Origin: Siphonodentalium dalli
Lineage: Eukaryota > Mollusca > Scaphopoda > Gadilida > Siphonodentaliidae
DNA length: 64,000 bases
Direction: 5' to 3'
Assembly: GCA_032622095.1 (NCBI GenBank)
Contig: CP136063.1
Coordinates: 79,277,980-79,341,979 of the forward strand
Of this stretch, positions 33,075-46,800 are shown piece by piece; positions within the stretch are counted from its first letter, which is position 1, and each line of letters begins with the position of its first letter. The notes under the pieces were generated by a model. That model was not told the origin of the DNA. It saw only the letters and a list, made by a program, of their open reading frames with translations, and searched no databases. A program made the position numbers and the translations under genes.

Positions 33075-33575
33075 TATAGTTACTTATATGCTTAAATACA
33101 TTAGGAATTAGGATTGTTTTATATCATCCCCATTAGTTGTTAAATGGAATCTGTGGAGCGGCTATAATCTCTCAATTCATCCAATCAAACATAAATGTTT
33201 TTATTTTCCGTTTTTGATGTAATAGCTTATATTCAGATCATATAATATATCGGATTTATGGAGGCATTGACTCAGTATGAGTGTTCATTACTTCTGTGGA
33301 TACATAGACATGCTCATTTCTAGATAGGTTAAGTTATACTATATGTAAGTATACATTAAAACAATAACGGTGTATCTAACAGAGACATATACCGCAAAAA
33401 TGTGCATATATATAAACCAGAATAAATTCGTAACACTAATCATAGACCAAAACAAATTTCTTCTGTCAAACTGCCAAATCCCAACGCGATGAAGCAATCT
33501 ACGAATCGTTCATGTTCGGCAATCTCCGTTTATTTTCTGACGTTATATGGATAATAACCGCAATGTGGTTATATG

Positions 33576-34076
33576 TTAAAGGCACGTGAGGCCTTAATTG
33601 TCGAAAATATTCATATTTGTTCCAAACACCGTAAACAGAAAAAATATTAAAACGCATAGTTTCGTTCATATATACCATGACCATCGCGTAAACAGCATGT
33701 TATCATAAAGATCTACAATATTTTACTTAAGCAAGAGCCTGATTGTGTTACAGAAGACAGCACAATGCTACTGGCTAATCACACACAAATGGCATAAACG
33801 CTCTTTATTAGTCCCATATCAGGAATTCACCAACAAAGAACGCTCTTTATGTTTACCATCATAATATAAACAAACACCAGAAAAGTAACTTTTTTATGCT
33901 TTTGTTTACATAACAATGGTCAAATATATGACAATAACATACTGTTATGTGATATTTCTTATTTGTATACGGACAAAGTCTGCCTACATTTTGTTGTTCC
34001 TCCTGTTTGTGGCGGTTTTTGACGGGTGGAAATATTTTCACAGGATACCCACCGCCAAGGCCAACCGTACCTTTAA
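33576..34076 (-). mobile_element. TTAA-flanked MITE family A, copy 1
   Basis: 493 bp between TTAA copies. The ends read AGGCACGTGAGG and, inverted, AGGTACGGTTGGCC. The interior shares long stretches with the copy at 41043-41563 in opposite orientation (taagagcctgat-gtgttacaga, aaacgctctttatta, gtttaccat). A 64-codon frame inside is not a gene. Confidence 0.8.
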
Positions 34077-34652
34077 TGAACACATGGCTGAGTTGGCGCG
34101 ACTATCGTGACTCGTAGCTAATATTATGTCCAGACCAGCTCCGTGAATAGGCCAAAAATATGTGTACCGATACGTTAAATACTCGTACACGGAATAATGG
34201 AACAGAATTTAGAAATAAAATCGTGCCCCACTTTTTAACACAGTCTTACACAGAACGATTAAGGCGTTTCTTGTCTTCTATTATAACGTAAGAAGTTTAC
34301 AGAGTTTGTCCTGTTCCTCTGCAAACAAAATGGAAAATTAATGGAAATGTCTACATATATTTCTTTACTTTTATGTTATTTAGATTGACGCATGTTATCC
34401 ATATCATATTAGGCATATACTAACAGCGAACGCTGTATAATTCTCGTGATCGGACGCCAATTAACCACCATAGTTGCTACAGCCTGTATATCAATATTTC
34501 GCGTACACATCAATGTAATTTATCCCTTCTGCCAAATTACGTACATGTATACATAAGTTGAATGTTCAAATGGGCCATATCCGTTTAAATAGATATTCGT
34601 GGTGGGAACTATAGAGGAGATAGTATGTATGAAAAACCTGATTTCCACCTAC

Positions 34653-34826
34653 CCTTTTCCACATTTCAGTTCCCTTTGACTGTTCGGCCTTTGGGTCATA
34701 TGGTCCACTGCATGATATTTTGTGTCTGGATACTTCTGCTGTTTGAGTCACTGAGTTCCCAACGGCAACAGAAGTTGATCCAATGATATCCATGGATATA
34801 GCAAGATAATTCCGCACATCGTATGT
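34653..34826 (-). CDS. iGluR-like exon E
   Basis: 58 codons, phase 0 at both ends. Acceptor tttatatcaaattgcag; donor AAAAGG|gtaggt. Encodes TYDVRNYLAISMDIIGSTSV, then about 14 polar residues, then SRHKISCSGPYDPKAEQSKG and TEMWKR. The YD-V-x-x-x-L-A-x-x-x-D start and the later Cys/Trp positions match the end of iGluR amino-terminal domains, where YDAV and a Cys near a Trp-x-x-G are typical. The next exon should open the ligand-binding domain; I found none. Confidence 0.65.
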
Positions 34827-37800
34827 CTGCAATTTGATATAAAAGCAAATAATCAACCAAACCTTCAATTTCTGATATGTATCTGTAGATATTTCAGTGC
34901 AGGAACCAATTATGGTAAAAGACGCACTGGTCCAGGTGCTATAAAGCAATGTGGTGATGTGGTGACTCCATACAGTAGCGTTCTTTAACGTGCACACACC
35001 GATGCGTGTACACGGGTCAGCCATTCATTTCCGGCCAGATCGGACAGGGTACTACACCCACGACAACATGAGAGACCAGTACGCTGCCTCTCGGCAACCG
35101 ACTTCCTACTGATTATGTATTATACCCATTTAAGTATTATTTCTGCTATTTTTTTTGTATTTCAGATAATCACATAATTTATGCTATTCCAATTGTTATT
35201 TGTATTTTAGCACGCATCTATTGTTAAAATCGTGCGTATATTTTCCATAATCGTAATTAGCCGGACAATCATAACTGCTCATTTAACATATCACAAATAT
35301 ACGTGCTCATACTACGCTCCAAAGAAAGATGTGAATGTGGAAATATATCAGTTAGCAACGCAATTAAGAGACAAGAAAATTTACATATACACAGACATAT
35401 GACTCACACGTTCTCAGAGGATGTGTATGTCAGGGCCGGGGGCGGATAAAACTTTACAGATATATACACTCCAGAGAGTTTGATCCGGGAATATTGAATA
35501 TACCAAGCATGCACATACTAGAAACTGTTGAAATCAGCGTGATCAGATATCGATTTTTGAAGTTCTTCATTTCTCGAAATGTGCAATTATTTGTGGCCCA
35601 GAAATACGTCGCAAACGGACGGTCTCGAACACAATTGCGGATGAAGATGGATAACTCTAAAATCAAGTGGTAATACGGCCAATTTCGTTGATGCTCAAGT
35701 GATAATACAGCAATATTTCGTTGAACAAAATGTTGATAAATAACACGTTTTGGGAAATTTGATACCATAGTTGACACTGGTTAGCATTAATTGGTTTCAA
35801 TTAATCGATTCAGATAACTAAAGCATATTTTGAAGAAATGTTGTTTTTGTTGTATCTGGATGATATGGGGACCGTATGATCGGATTGAGTACCTTTAATC
35901 GTCGCTGAGTATAAACGTAGATGTATATTTAAATGGCCATCACGTCGAAAACTGACATCGAAAAGAACATAACTATACAACAACTGCGGCTAATCACCGA
36001 AAGTTTAGGGTGACATAATTTTGTTCTGAAGACGGTGTTTATATGGTCCAAATAACGATTACTAGTATGACATTTAACGTGTTATGAGCATCATTGATTT
36101 GAACTCGAGAAGTAAAATAAAAAGCGCGTAGTAATCTTACTTCATAAAAAATAGTCTCTTACCAGTCCGAATGTTCGCTCGATATCATCCAACGACCCAG
36201 TGTGGGTACATACTGACGAGTTTTCCTGGATAATCGCTGAACCCGGATGAGACACAATGACATTATAGGTTTGAGACGGCAGCGTGTCACCCAGGGTTTG
36301 TAGAAGACTCGATATATCGCCATCCAGATATACCCAGAAGTATTCTCTTGTCATCCAGTTGTTAGTTATGCTCTGGAACAAAATAAGAGGTTGCACCACG
36401 AAATTTAGCATAACGCTTCAGTTGCAAATTGAAACATGGGCAGAATTGATTTTGTATCTGGCGGCCTCCTGTCAGCTGATACATGTATATGTTCCGTCAT
36501 AGACGAGGTGCAAATTGTCGGCTTTTACGAACTGAGAGCGACGATTATCATAAATTAACAAACTTTCATTGATAAGTTGTTATGTTTAGTTATACCATTT
36601 CATACCGAAAATGACCTCCAACCTCTAGCATTTTACCAACAACACGGAATACAGGAAATATTAAACGGATATTAGATAGGAAGTTCTCCCAGCGTCATTA
36701 TACCGACTCGCGGGGAATCGGCTAGCTAGAAAATAATAGAATAGGATATATTTAGAATGGAATAGATCTATTCCGAAAATGAGGTCCAAGTGTTGCAGGA
36801 ATATTCATATCTACTCCAAAATTATTTCAAAAATATATTATTTTACGACTTGTTTTATTTTATAATGGGTTTGTGATAGCATTGTCCAATCCGCCGAGAG
36901 GAGAGGTGGGCCATTTTTCAACATCCCTGGATAAGAGCTTCGTTTGTGGTACATAATCCTTTGTGTTTTACACAATCCTTAACCCAGTCTATGCTCATGT
37001 GTTGCCACTCCGCCTACCGAAGGCAAGTCAAATTGTGGTCACGCTGGGAAAGTGTTTGCTTACAAAATACAGCAAATCTAGCAGTCCGTCTACTATCCGT
37101 GTTTTTCATTTACGTAATTTGTCTCGATACTTTCTGTCAAACACCGCACGTCGCAAATGTCGGAAAATCTATGAGCTGACAGGAGACCGCCAGATAGAAA
37201 ATAACAAGAAAACCATAGTCAGAAATGGTAACGCCACCAATATCATATTATTAGCCATAAATATAAATTATAATATAATTATACTATAAACTAGCTTTCA
37301 AATTTTATGTGGGAAATTTGCATACTTCCATATTTCAAGTTTTCCCGTTTCTCGTGCTATACATTACATTCTTCAAACTGTCTTCTTTGTTACACAAGCT
37401 GATGGGCCCGACTTCGTCCGGACTGTTTCCCATCTGATTTCCGGAGAAAGGCGCGATTTGACCTTGAATTGACTATTTCGAAAGTCAAGGTCAGGTCAGG
37501 GTCATGATTTGACCAGTCCAAAACACCCCACCCCGGAGAAAAATACCCCTAGGTATCAAATTTCGTCGAAATCCGTCCGTTTTACCCCAGGTGACCTTTA
37601 ATTAACAATTTTGAAGGTCAATGTAAGGTCGGAGTCATGATTTGACCCGTCCAAAACACTCCCCCGACAAAAGTACCCATAGGTATCAAATTTCGTCAAA
37701 ATCCATCCGTTTTACCCGATTTGACCTTTGATTGACCACATTGAAGGTCAAGGTCACGCCGAGGTCAGGATTTTTCCAGTTCAAAACACTCCCCGGACAA

Positions 37801-40800
37801 AAGTATCCCTAGGTATCAAATTTCGCCGAAATTCGTCCGTTTTACCCAAACTGACCTTGCATTGCCAGTTTTAAAGGTCAAGATCAGGTCGGGGTCACGA
37901 TTTGACCCGTCCAAACACTTCCCGGACACAAATACCCCTAAGTATCAAATTACGTTGAAATCTATGGAAAGCCGAAGAGGACATTTTATATGCTAATTGC
38001 TAGATATACGACACACGACTTGTCGCGGTTTTTTAAAGGTGTTTCAAACTAGGGGATAGAAGCATTCTGCGTTGGTGATGAATTATATTATTTTATTCAA
38101 ATTTTATGGCATAAATTGTTATTAAAACCGTATATACTATAACAAAAATCAATGACTCGAAAATTAAGTGGGCCTTTAAACAAAGTCACAATTGCAGTTA
38201 GGCTCATCTCATACTCGTCTATTCAGCGATATTCTGCTGCGCAGTTTGTTATAGCCTCCAGTATTCATTGAGCGTTATAGCCCCACTGTTATAATTCGCC
38301 TTTAGCAGGGGTACTCTTGCCTCAGATTATTGAGATATTAGGTCACACGTAATGACATTAAATCGAATGGAAACATAGCAATTGTGTGGGCTGCTTGGCG
38401 TGAATATGTAATGAGAAATAAGGTCATACGTAATGACATTAAACTCAAGAAAACCCGCGAAAACAAAACAAACTCACATTTAATGTTTTAAGTTATTTCC
38501 TTCATAAAAAGAATCTTCGTGATAATGAACCCTCTCACTACTTTAGAATATAGAATTAACCTTAAAATAACAAAAACCTTCGGAATAGAGAACCTTCGGA
38601 ATAGCTAACCTTCGGAATGGTGAGCCTTCGGAATAGCGAACATTCAGAGAACCTTGGTATGGGCCCATAAATTTCTAAATTTGGCCCTTAAAATATTGAA
38701 CCCCAATTTGGAGCCCGCACCGAACAGAACTTAAGTCAACTGTACCTGTGTCATGTCCCAATGCAGGAGGGTCCATATATACCGCAACATACATATTATA
38801 TGCCAAGAATGCAATGGTATGGGCCCACGTAATGACATTAAATATCAAGAAAACCCGCGAAAACAAAACAAAATCACATTTAATGTTCTAAGTTATTTCC
38901 TTCATAAAAATAATCTTCGTGATAATGAACCCTCTCAATACTTTAGAATATAGAATTAACCTTAAAATAACAAAAACCTTCGGAATAATGAACCTTCGAA
39001 ATAGCAAGTATTCAGAATAGAGAACCTTCGGAATAGTGGACCTTCGGGATAGCGAACCTTCATAATAGAAACATGTCCCCACAATTACACCGGTGACGTA
39101 AACACATGTGCTAATCTTTGTTGGACTATCGTCACTCTATCGGTACGGTTTATACTCAAGTACGAAATACCTAACCATAATACATTCGCACAGTGGATTA
39201 TCGATCGTCCTCTCGAACATGAAAAACTGTAATACAACTTACACCATCTTGTTGCGTAATAAACAGGCCAACTGGAGGCTGAGTATTACTATTAGCTACC
39301 ACTAAAATGAGTCAGTGCTTGTTATTGCTGATAACTGCAGTTAAAATATTGCATAATCAATTTGCATATTGTATAACAAGAATCTGTTTTTTCGTTTATG
39401 AGGATCTATTTAAATTGTTCAATGTATATTGAATAGTGCTAAATTCATTGTATTCCAAACTCTCCAATCATCATATAAGTGGCATTGCATTCACTTAACG
39501 GTTTTGGTTTGATCGGACAATGTTTACATATATTCGATCTTCAAGGCACTACTTCGGTTGAAAATGTGCACTTTTTCAATGGACAAATTATGGTTATTAA
39601 CCCTAAGGTTAGTAAAACGCGTTTTATCCTCCAATTGAAACATGGACAAGATAGAAACAAAATTAAAGATCCATGAGCAGATGGACAAATTCAACATTTT
39701 CAGATGGGATATCGCTTGAACGGAAAATCAAAAATAACATAACTGGACATGCTTTTGAAAGTCCTCCTGATGCCAAACCTCCATACTAAATTGATGTCAT
39801 CGATGATTTTATAAATTCACCGATGTGTTCATTGAGTAATCGCTGCTTAAGTTTACCGATAGTTACACGAGTGGTTGAAAAAGCTACATCGGAAGTTATA
39901 CTAAGGCCACATTATTTCAGTATTCTAAAAATAGGCGTTGACATATGTTTCTACGCTCTTTGTTTGCAAATTTGTTGTAAAAATAATTTTAATTTTAAAA
40001 TGTCAGTTCGACTATGTATATGTGGGTACAATTTAAGTGCATGCATTTGTAACTTTAACCATTCCGCATACAACGTCAATGTAACAATGATCCCGATCTA
40101 GTTCAGAGCGAACCGCGTGCATAGTTACACCATCGCCAACACATAACTTGGTATGAAATAATTCAGATGGAATTTGGTATCGAATACTCGGCTTATTCGA
40201 TCAAATATTTGGTTTTGAGATATCTTTAAGTGCAAAATTCATGATGTCCATAAGTCAACATATTCTTCAAAAAACAAGAGTAATCAAAATTATGATATAA
40301 ACAAGTTATTTATATTAACTTCAATATCGAATAATTGTTAAGACATAACATTCGGTCACATCTAAGTTTTCATCTGTGCTGAATATTCTCTGAATCTCAA
40401 ATAATGTTTATTTGTATACGCATTAGTTAATCTGTTGATACACCTTGCCATATTTTTTTATAATTCGATGTCAGACTATGTTATAGCTTCACATTAATGT
40501 ATTTGCCGAGTCAGCCGACTGGGGTACACAGTTAGTTATGATTTTACAGACGTCGATCGAGTTTCTATATTATATAATATAAAATAACACCAAAGAAATC
40601 CATACCGAGTCGAAAACCAATCTTTGGTTGGTCGTGTTAGTATCAACAAAAATATTATGTGATCTTTTTATCGCTCTTTTCATTGAAGAGTAGATTCCGG
40701 ACGAACTTCCTAGTTCAAGTTTAATGGCGATAAGGCTGATATAATGTCTCGATGTCGTCTTTAATAAGGTTTCCAAGTTTCTTGAACCTGAAACAATAAA

Positions 40801-43800
40801 TGTAGAGCTGGAACGTTGGGACAACAAACGGGAAGATTTAAAATAAATAAGCGAAATCGAAAATTGCTACGATAATAAAATATATTATGTCCATATGTAA
40901 CATGTAATTAAGTTTTGCGACTCTTAAGTTTACTATAGATCATTTGGATGAATAAAAGTGCACTATTGAATTTTGGCCCGCTGACACCGAAGGATGTTTT
41001 GGCGTCACGTAATGTCATTACGTCGTATCTGGTTTCATGTAAAGATACGGGGGGCGTTGGCGGTGGGAATGCTGTTAAAAATATTCACCTCCGTCAAAAA
41101 CCGCCATAAACAGAAATAATAGTAAAATGTAGACAGACTGTGTTCTTATACCAATCAGAAATATGGCATAAACAGTATGTTATTGTCAAATGTTATTCCT
41201 TTGTTATGTAAACAAAAGCAAAAAACGTTACAGAGCCTGGCTTTTGTTTATATCCGGATATGGTAAACATGAAGAGCGTTATTTTTTACTGTTTTCCTGA
41301 TATTGAAATAATAAAGAGCGTTTATATCATTTATGTGTGATTAACCAATAGAATTGCGCTGTGTTATGTAAACATAAGCAAAACTTCTGTAACACGATCA
41401 GGCTCTTATTTACGTACACCATTGTACGTCTTGACGACAATATACTATTTACGCGCTGATTATGATTGGCATATGAACAAAACTATATATATTTTAATAT
41501 TCCTTCTGTTGATGGCGATTTGAACAAATATGAATATTTCTGCAACGAACGCCGCCCGTGCCTTTAAGCTACAATCTTCAAAATTTTCTGAGATACATAG
41601 TTTAGTTAAGTAAAATGCTTGGCATCTGAATTTTTCATCTCCATATATTACATATTCATATGGAGTGGGTTTGGATTTCAAATTCACAGTGCCACTTTAC
41701 ATTACATTGAACCGATTGTTTGACACATCGGAATTATCAGATACAATTGGGAATATCAGAGGCCAATTGCTGTTTGTAGTCAATTGTATACATCAAATTG
41801 GTTTCGACGCTCTTAAGACTTTCAATTGTTTTTCAGAAAAAGAGTCGTATTGCATCAACTGAGAATTTTCAATTTCAACGAGAAACTGTCATCTCTCATC
41901 ACTGAATTTACAATAATTCCAACAGCGAGACATTTAGACCATGGGATGAAAATTCTGGGACACTTGGGAAAAAGTGTGTCTACTTTTAGGGTACTACAAG
42001 AATTTGATATTTTCATAGCAATATTATTTTCTTGTAGCAGAATGTGAAATATTCTGGCTTCAGGAGTTGCACATTCGCGAGAAAAACGTGTTTTTGTAAG
42101 CAGTTTTCGTGTACAGTCTCACTAAAATTAAAATAATAATTCCTGTTTATTATTATAAGTTCATTCGGACACTTTGGTGAATAAACTAAATGTAATATGT
42201 CAAAATCTTTTTAATAAAAGAAAAAACACCAAGAATATTACATATATACTTACACTCAAAATTACAATTTGAATATTAAATTTCCCCCAATGGCGCCAGA
42301 CATTCGCTGAAATAGAGCTACTGTTCTTGGTGTCATGTGTGTGTCACCCGCCGTAATAATGTTACTTATATATATGGACGTTATGTTACATGTTGAACGG
42401 AATATCAGAACGCGATTATCGGTGTTATTTCTTACCCAAAAAAATGGTTCATTTTAAAACGGTGTATGTGGGTTAAAGGACAGCTGGGAGGTAATAGGAT
42501 GTCCAATGACGCCTGTAATTCAATTGTATCACAGTAAAGCTTTTTGTGTAAAATTGGCGCAGTTTACACGACCAGAGTTCGATTTTCCTTACAGTTATAT
42601 GCTACAAGCAACTACTTATTTAGAGTTACGCTTCTTGAATTTGTGCAGGTAAACTCGAGTCAGCATAAAACAATTCTAGCTGCTGATTGGTTAATTATCA
42701 ATGAGGGAAGATTCCCCAAGGGGAACGGAACATCATAGTCTACGTAAATATGGCGTCCATTTTTGTTTTGGTGACCATGAAGAGTCTGGTTGGGTTCCTT
42801 GGTTGCGGAAGTGGTCTGGGTATAGTTATGCTGCTGATTGTTGTGCAGTAAATGGGGTAGTTGTGAATGTCAGATTATCGTTTGACAAAAATACCGAAAG
42901 GGGCCCTTTTGTTGTCACGGACTGGTGTATCGGATAACGTTCCAAGGGAAAATTGACCACTTGAAGTTCAAATAGGCTTACCCCATGGCCGGCGTAACTT
43001 ATGGAAATAATTAGTTGTTTGTAACCTGTATTGCCGCGTGCATTGACTGTTTTCTTTTTCTTTTTGAAATTATCGTGTTTATTAAATAGAAAAACTTTCT
43101 GGTGTAGTGTTGACGGTGTTGTGAAGAATCCATTTATAATGGATACTTATTTATCAACGGTTGATTTTATTGATAAAATACGGTTTATAAACCTCGGAAT
43201 ATCACGATGAAACGAACCGAGAGTGTCGGCGGTAATTTTGAAAACAGTTGCTCTGCATTCGAAATTTGTGCAACTCACGAGTACATAACATTTTCGAAAT
43301 GTGTTTATGGTGACATAAATTTTCAATATTTACCAAAATGATTGTAGTATGGTAAAAGTTGCAGCGCGATGACAGCTTTGGATTTTCATCACATAGTCTA
43401 ATTCACAAAACAAGTACAAACTCCAAGTTTTACCCTCCTTATTTTACATGATTCTGTCATATCATGTGCCGTGCGACAAATCACCACAATTATCGCCCGC
43501 AAACTAGGATGCCATTTTGTTTGTCGCCTGTCTGATGTTATATTGCAAGAATATCTCCAAACATACACAGTGCAGTAACTCAGTAACTTCTCTGACATTA
43601 CAAGCATGCACTACACTCATAAATCTTATACACCTCACGAGTTCTCAAATGCACTAGTTGTGGTGTTGGCTCATTTGTATATATTTAGTAAAGAACTTTT
43701 AAGTTGTTTTCTATCTGAAAAGTGTTATTTCGGAAAAGTGTGTTTTCCATCGAAACATCTGGTAATTCAATATATTCATGTCGAAGTTATGGTGCAATAT

Positions 43801-46800
43801 TGATCGAATCTATGGCTTGATTTCGGCTGGTTATGAATTGTTGCCGGTGTACAACGTGTTGCGTGTTCGCATGTACGCTTATCAATTATACCTGACTTCG
43901 GCGTGTTTGCATTGCTATTATTGCAACATATATGTATTATGTGTATGGGTGTGCTTGGGAGAATTGGCAGAAATGAATGCACATTTATGATACTACCCAA
44001 TAGTTTTCAGAGAAGATCGTAATGAAACTAACATCGCGTATAAGTTCATGAATATGCCAAATTGCAAAAGAGGATAAGTACTTCTATTGCTTATTGGTTT
44101 ACATTGCATGGACCAATTTTCACAATTTAACCACCAAAAAAGATGGTAAATAAACGGCGATCATCAATATCTTAACGCCTTATATTGAACTGACATCCTA
44201 GCTCGATACGAATTTTCTGAAACTATAATCGCGAAAGAAAGCATTCGTGTAATGCGATGAGTCATGCAACATCATAACTGCGAATGACAAGGAGTTTGTA
44301 TTTAGTTATTGGATAACATAACAGTTGTTGTCCTTCTAATCGCGAGACATTGAGATTTGTCACGCGCTCGAGAGCTGTGCTTATTGGGAGACATTCCATT
44401 CTCGAGCGGTCCCCCCGAAGGCCGACGACATAATGTATAATTTTAATATTCAGCGATTGACAGCATTTTTCGAAGTTATACTAATCACGAATAAATCTTA
44501 TTTGCTTCACTTCTCCAAAAGCGCTTTGCATTATTCATTGTCCCCCGTTTATCGGACGTTCTCTACAAGTTTCGACCCATTCTGTTAGTTTCGACCCACA
44601 CATTTCTAGGCTCAAATTTTCGCCCCACGTCGCTGTTCTACAACTTTTCGACCCAAATTTATTTTGGCCCGAATTTCTTCTCATACATATGTGCAGTCAT
44701 GACGTTTCTGGACTAATTTTATCCATCTTCCGAATAAGAAAGAGAGTTTAGAAAGCTATTAGCAGTTCTGGCGCATCTTAGTTTGTTAATTTTCGTATTT
44801 CCTGAACTTCTAGGGTGATAAAATTAATGATCTTTCTGCAGACGCCATGCCAATACATGTTACATACCTACGGTATCGTCGTATATGTAGGCAATGCTCC
44901 TCCATTGATGGAATGTCGCAACCGCACATAGTAAGCCTACTCTGTCATAGTAGGCAGGAATCGGTCTGAAAGTGGATTCTCCCAGCGACCTCATATAACA
45001 TCGATCAATCGTGATCAGGATCACAGGAACCACCATAGTCCTCGAGTGAAAATCGATAGTTCTTGCCGCCTTACATGTAACGATGGCTACCATCACACGA
45101 CACCCGGCATTGGTCAACCTACACACTGAAAGCATTACAACTACGATAAGCGGATAGTTGCGTTTGAAGCCACTCGTGAATATAATTATGAACGTGGTGC
45201 GTTAGGGATTGTACGTATGGAACAAATTTAGTCGCCTTTCGCTGGACGTTCTAAATCTCAACACACTTGAGTTTACTAATGCAGGTTTTCGAGACATTTC
45301 AAATTGCATCTACATGTATCTTGGAAATATCTAATTGAATTAAATGCATGTGGACACAATTTTATATTTATTGACATGTCCAGTGAATTCCCAGATGCCC
45401 GCTTGGCAAGTCGTGTTGTTATCTGGTCAGCATAAATTTCCAACGAGTTTGGGTAAACAGGAAAAGCTAAACGAGAAGTTAAATATTTATGATCATGACG
45501 TTATCCACAGGGAATATGTAATCGAAGTCCACTGATTACTTCAACCTCAATATGTCAATGAGTTATAACTCTCGCAATGAGCCAATATATGTTAGATAAT
45601 TCATTGCTCTATTTCTCAAAAAAAAAATTTGCCATGCAGCCGCGTTTTGTAATTTGTCACACTATTTCGGGAACCGACCCATCCATATCCAATATTTCCT
45701 TATATAAATATCCTTTGTCCACACCTTCAGTTAATATTGAGATAATACCCTGTCAGTTCGTGGTGTGATCAAGACTTATAATAGTGTAGGGGGACCTCGA
45801 AACAGAACTAGTTTATGAAATATAAAATACAATAATAATTTTTGCTATATTTTGGTCGATTTAGATGGACACTAACTATCATTTGGCAGCAATGATTTTG
45901 TTCTGGATATGTTACAATATACTATGTGTCGTGTATAACAAATGTTTCAGTTCTACAAAGTCACTATATGTTAAAATAAAATTACACATATAAATAAAAA
46001 GTGTTGTTGTAACTGCATAGGGTTTTGGAAGTCTGACATTTTAACTCATTGAAAAAAGTGTGTGCTGTCGTTATCATAAAAGTGTATTTTTTTCGACCAA
46101 AACGTGTTCGGGGAGCGGTAGCTAAAATTCAATATCTCGCAAACCGTTAAAAATTGATGTCCAATTCTGTCTACATGTTGTGTCCAGATAACTATTGAGC
46201 CATATGAATTATATAATTTGTCATGTCATGTCATATCTATAACAAATATTTTTATCACAACAAAATCGATGTTAAAGCATACAGAATTACCTGTTACCAA
46301 TAAAATATGTTGTAGCTACGATCTGGAAGGCTGCACACATCTGTAATCAATTAATCGGTATCTCTGGACCAAGATTTCAGTACACGATTCATATCGGGTC
46401 CCATTAAGATCAATTAGAAAATGTTGTAAAGTCGTTATCAAAAATATGTAAATTTTCGACCGAAAACGTGTTCCTGTTAACTTCTTTCTGCATATGCTTG
46501 TGAGCTAACTACTGCATCGTATGGATTAAATATTTCGCCATTATTGCAATATCAGTTTGAATGATAATGTTTGAAACAAAATATTTCTGTGAAAAATAGC
46601 GATTAACAAAAAAAATTCTTTTCGGTTCCAAATTACAGGATAATACAAATTAACCAACACTTTTTTCTTATCAAGTAGAGACACGATATGTTGTAGTAAT
46701 TTTACAACAAATAAGGTAGGACTTAGCCACAGGGCTGGTCTTTCTAAAACAGTTAATTTATGTGGAAAAGTCACTGGTGGGTATCGTTCATCGTTGATTT

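Larger units (their letters stand above)
28094..33076. mobile_element. 5-kb foldback element with 2-kb arms
   Basis: The termini read GTCCAGGAGATATTGGTCGA at both ends in inverted orientation, flanked by TA (28094-28095 and 33075-33076). The outer 1.2-1.3 kb of each arm are about 97% identical by eye. The inner 0.9 kb remain alignable but much more diverged (roughly 65%). A spacer of about 600 bp separates the arms. TA duplication fits Tc1/mariner-like and some other superfamilies. No transposase was recognised. Confidence 0.88.

Noticed and set aside
34863-34993. Possible extra receptor exon ending YQKLK|gtttgg, just upstream of exon E
   Set aside because: The donor is weak. No acceptor with a polypyrimidine tract in the right phase is visible. 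Exon D already covers most of the corresponding part of the domain.
34990-35020. cacgttaaagaac phrase as part of a known molluscan SINE-like sequence
   Set aside because: Too short to distinguish from chance, and no tRNA-like boxes A and B were found nearby.
42701-42937. Plus-strand frame with VPWLRKWSGYSYAADCCAVN as a gene
   Set aside because: No recognised family, no splice context, and it lies antisense in the receptor intron.
43434-43591. Minus-strand open segment with a good acceptor (cttgtaatgtcag) and a possible donor, considered as a receptor exon between A and C
   Set aside because: Its phase (two bases then whole codons) would fit after exon A, but it ends in phase 0 whereas exon C needs phase 1. 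Joining A directly to C gives a better iGluR order (YDDTVG-SRNLETLL).
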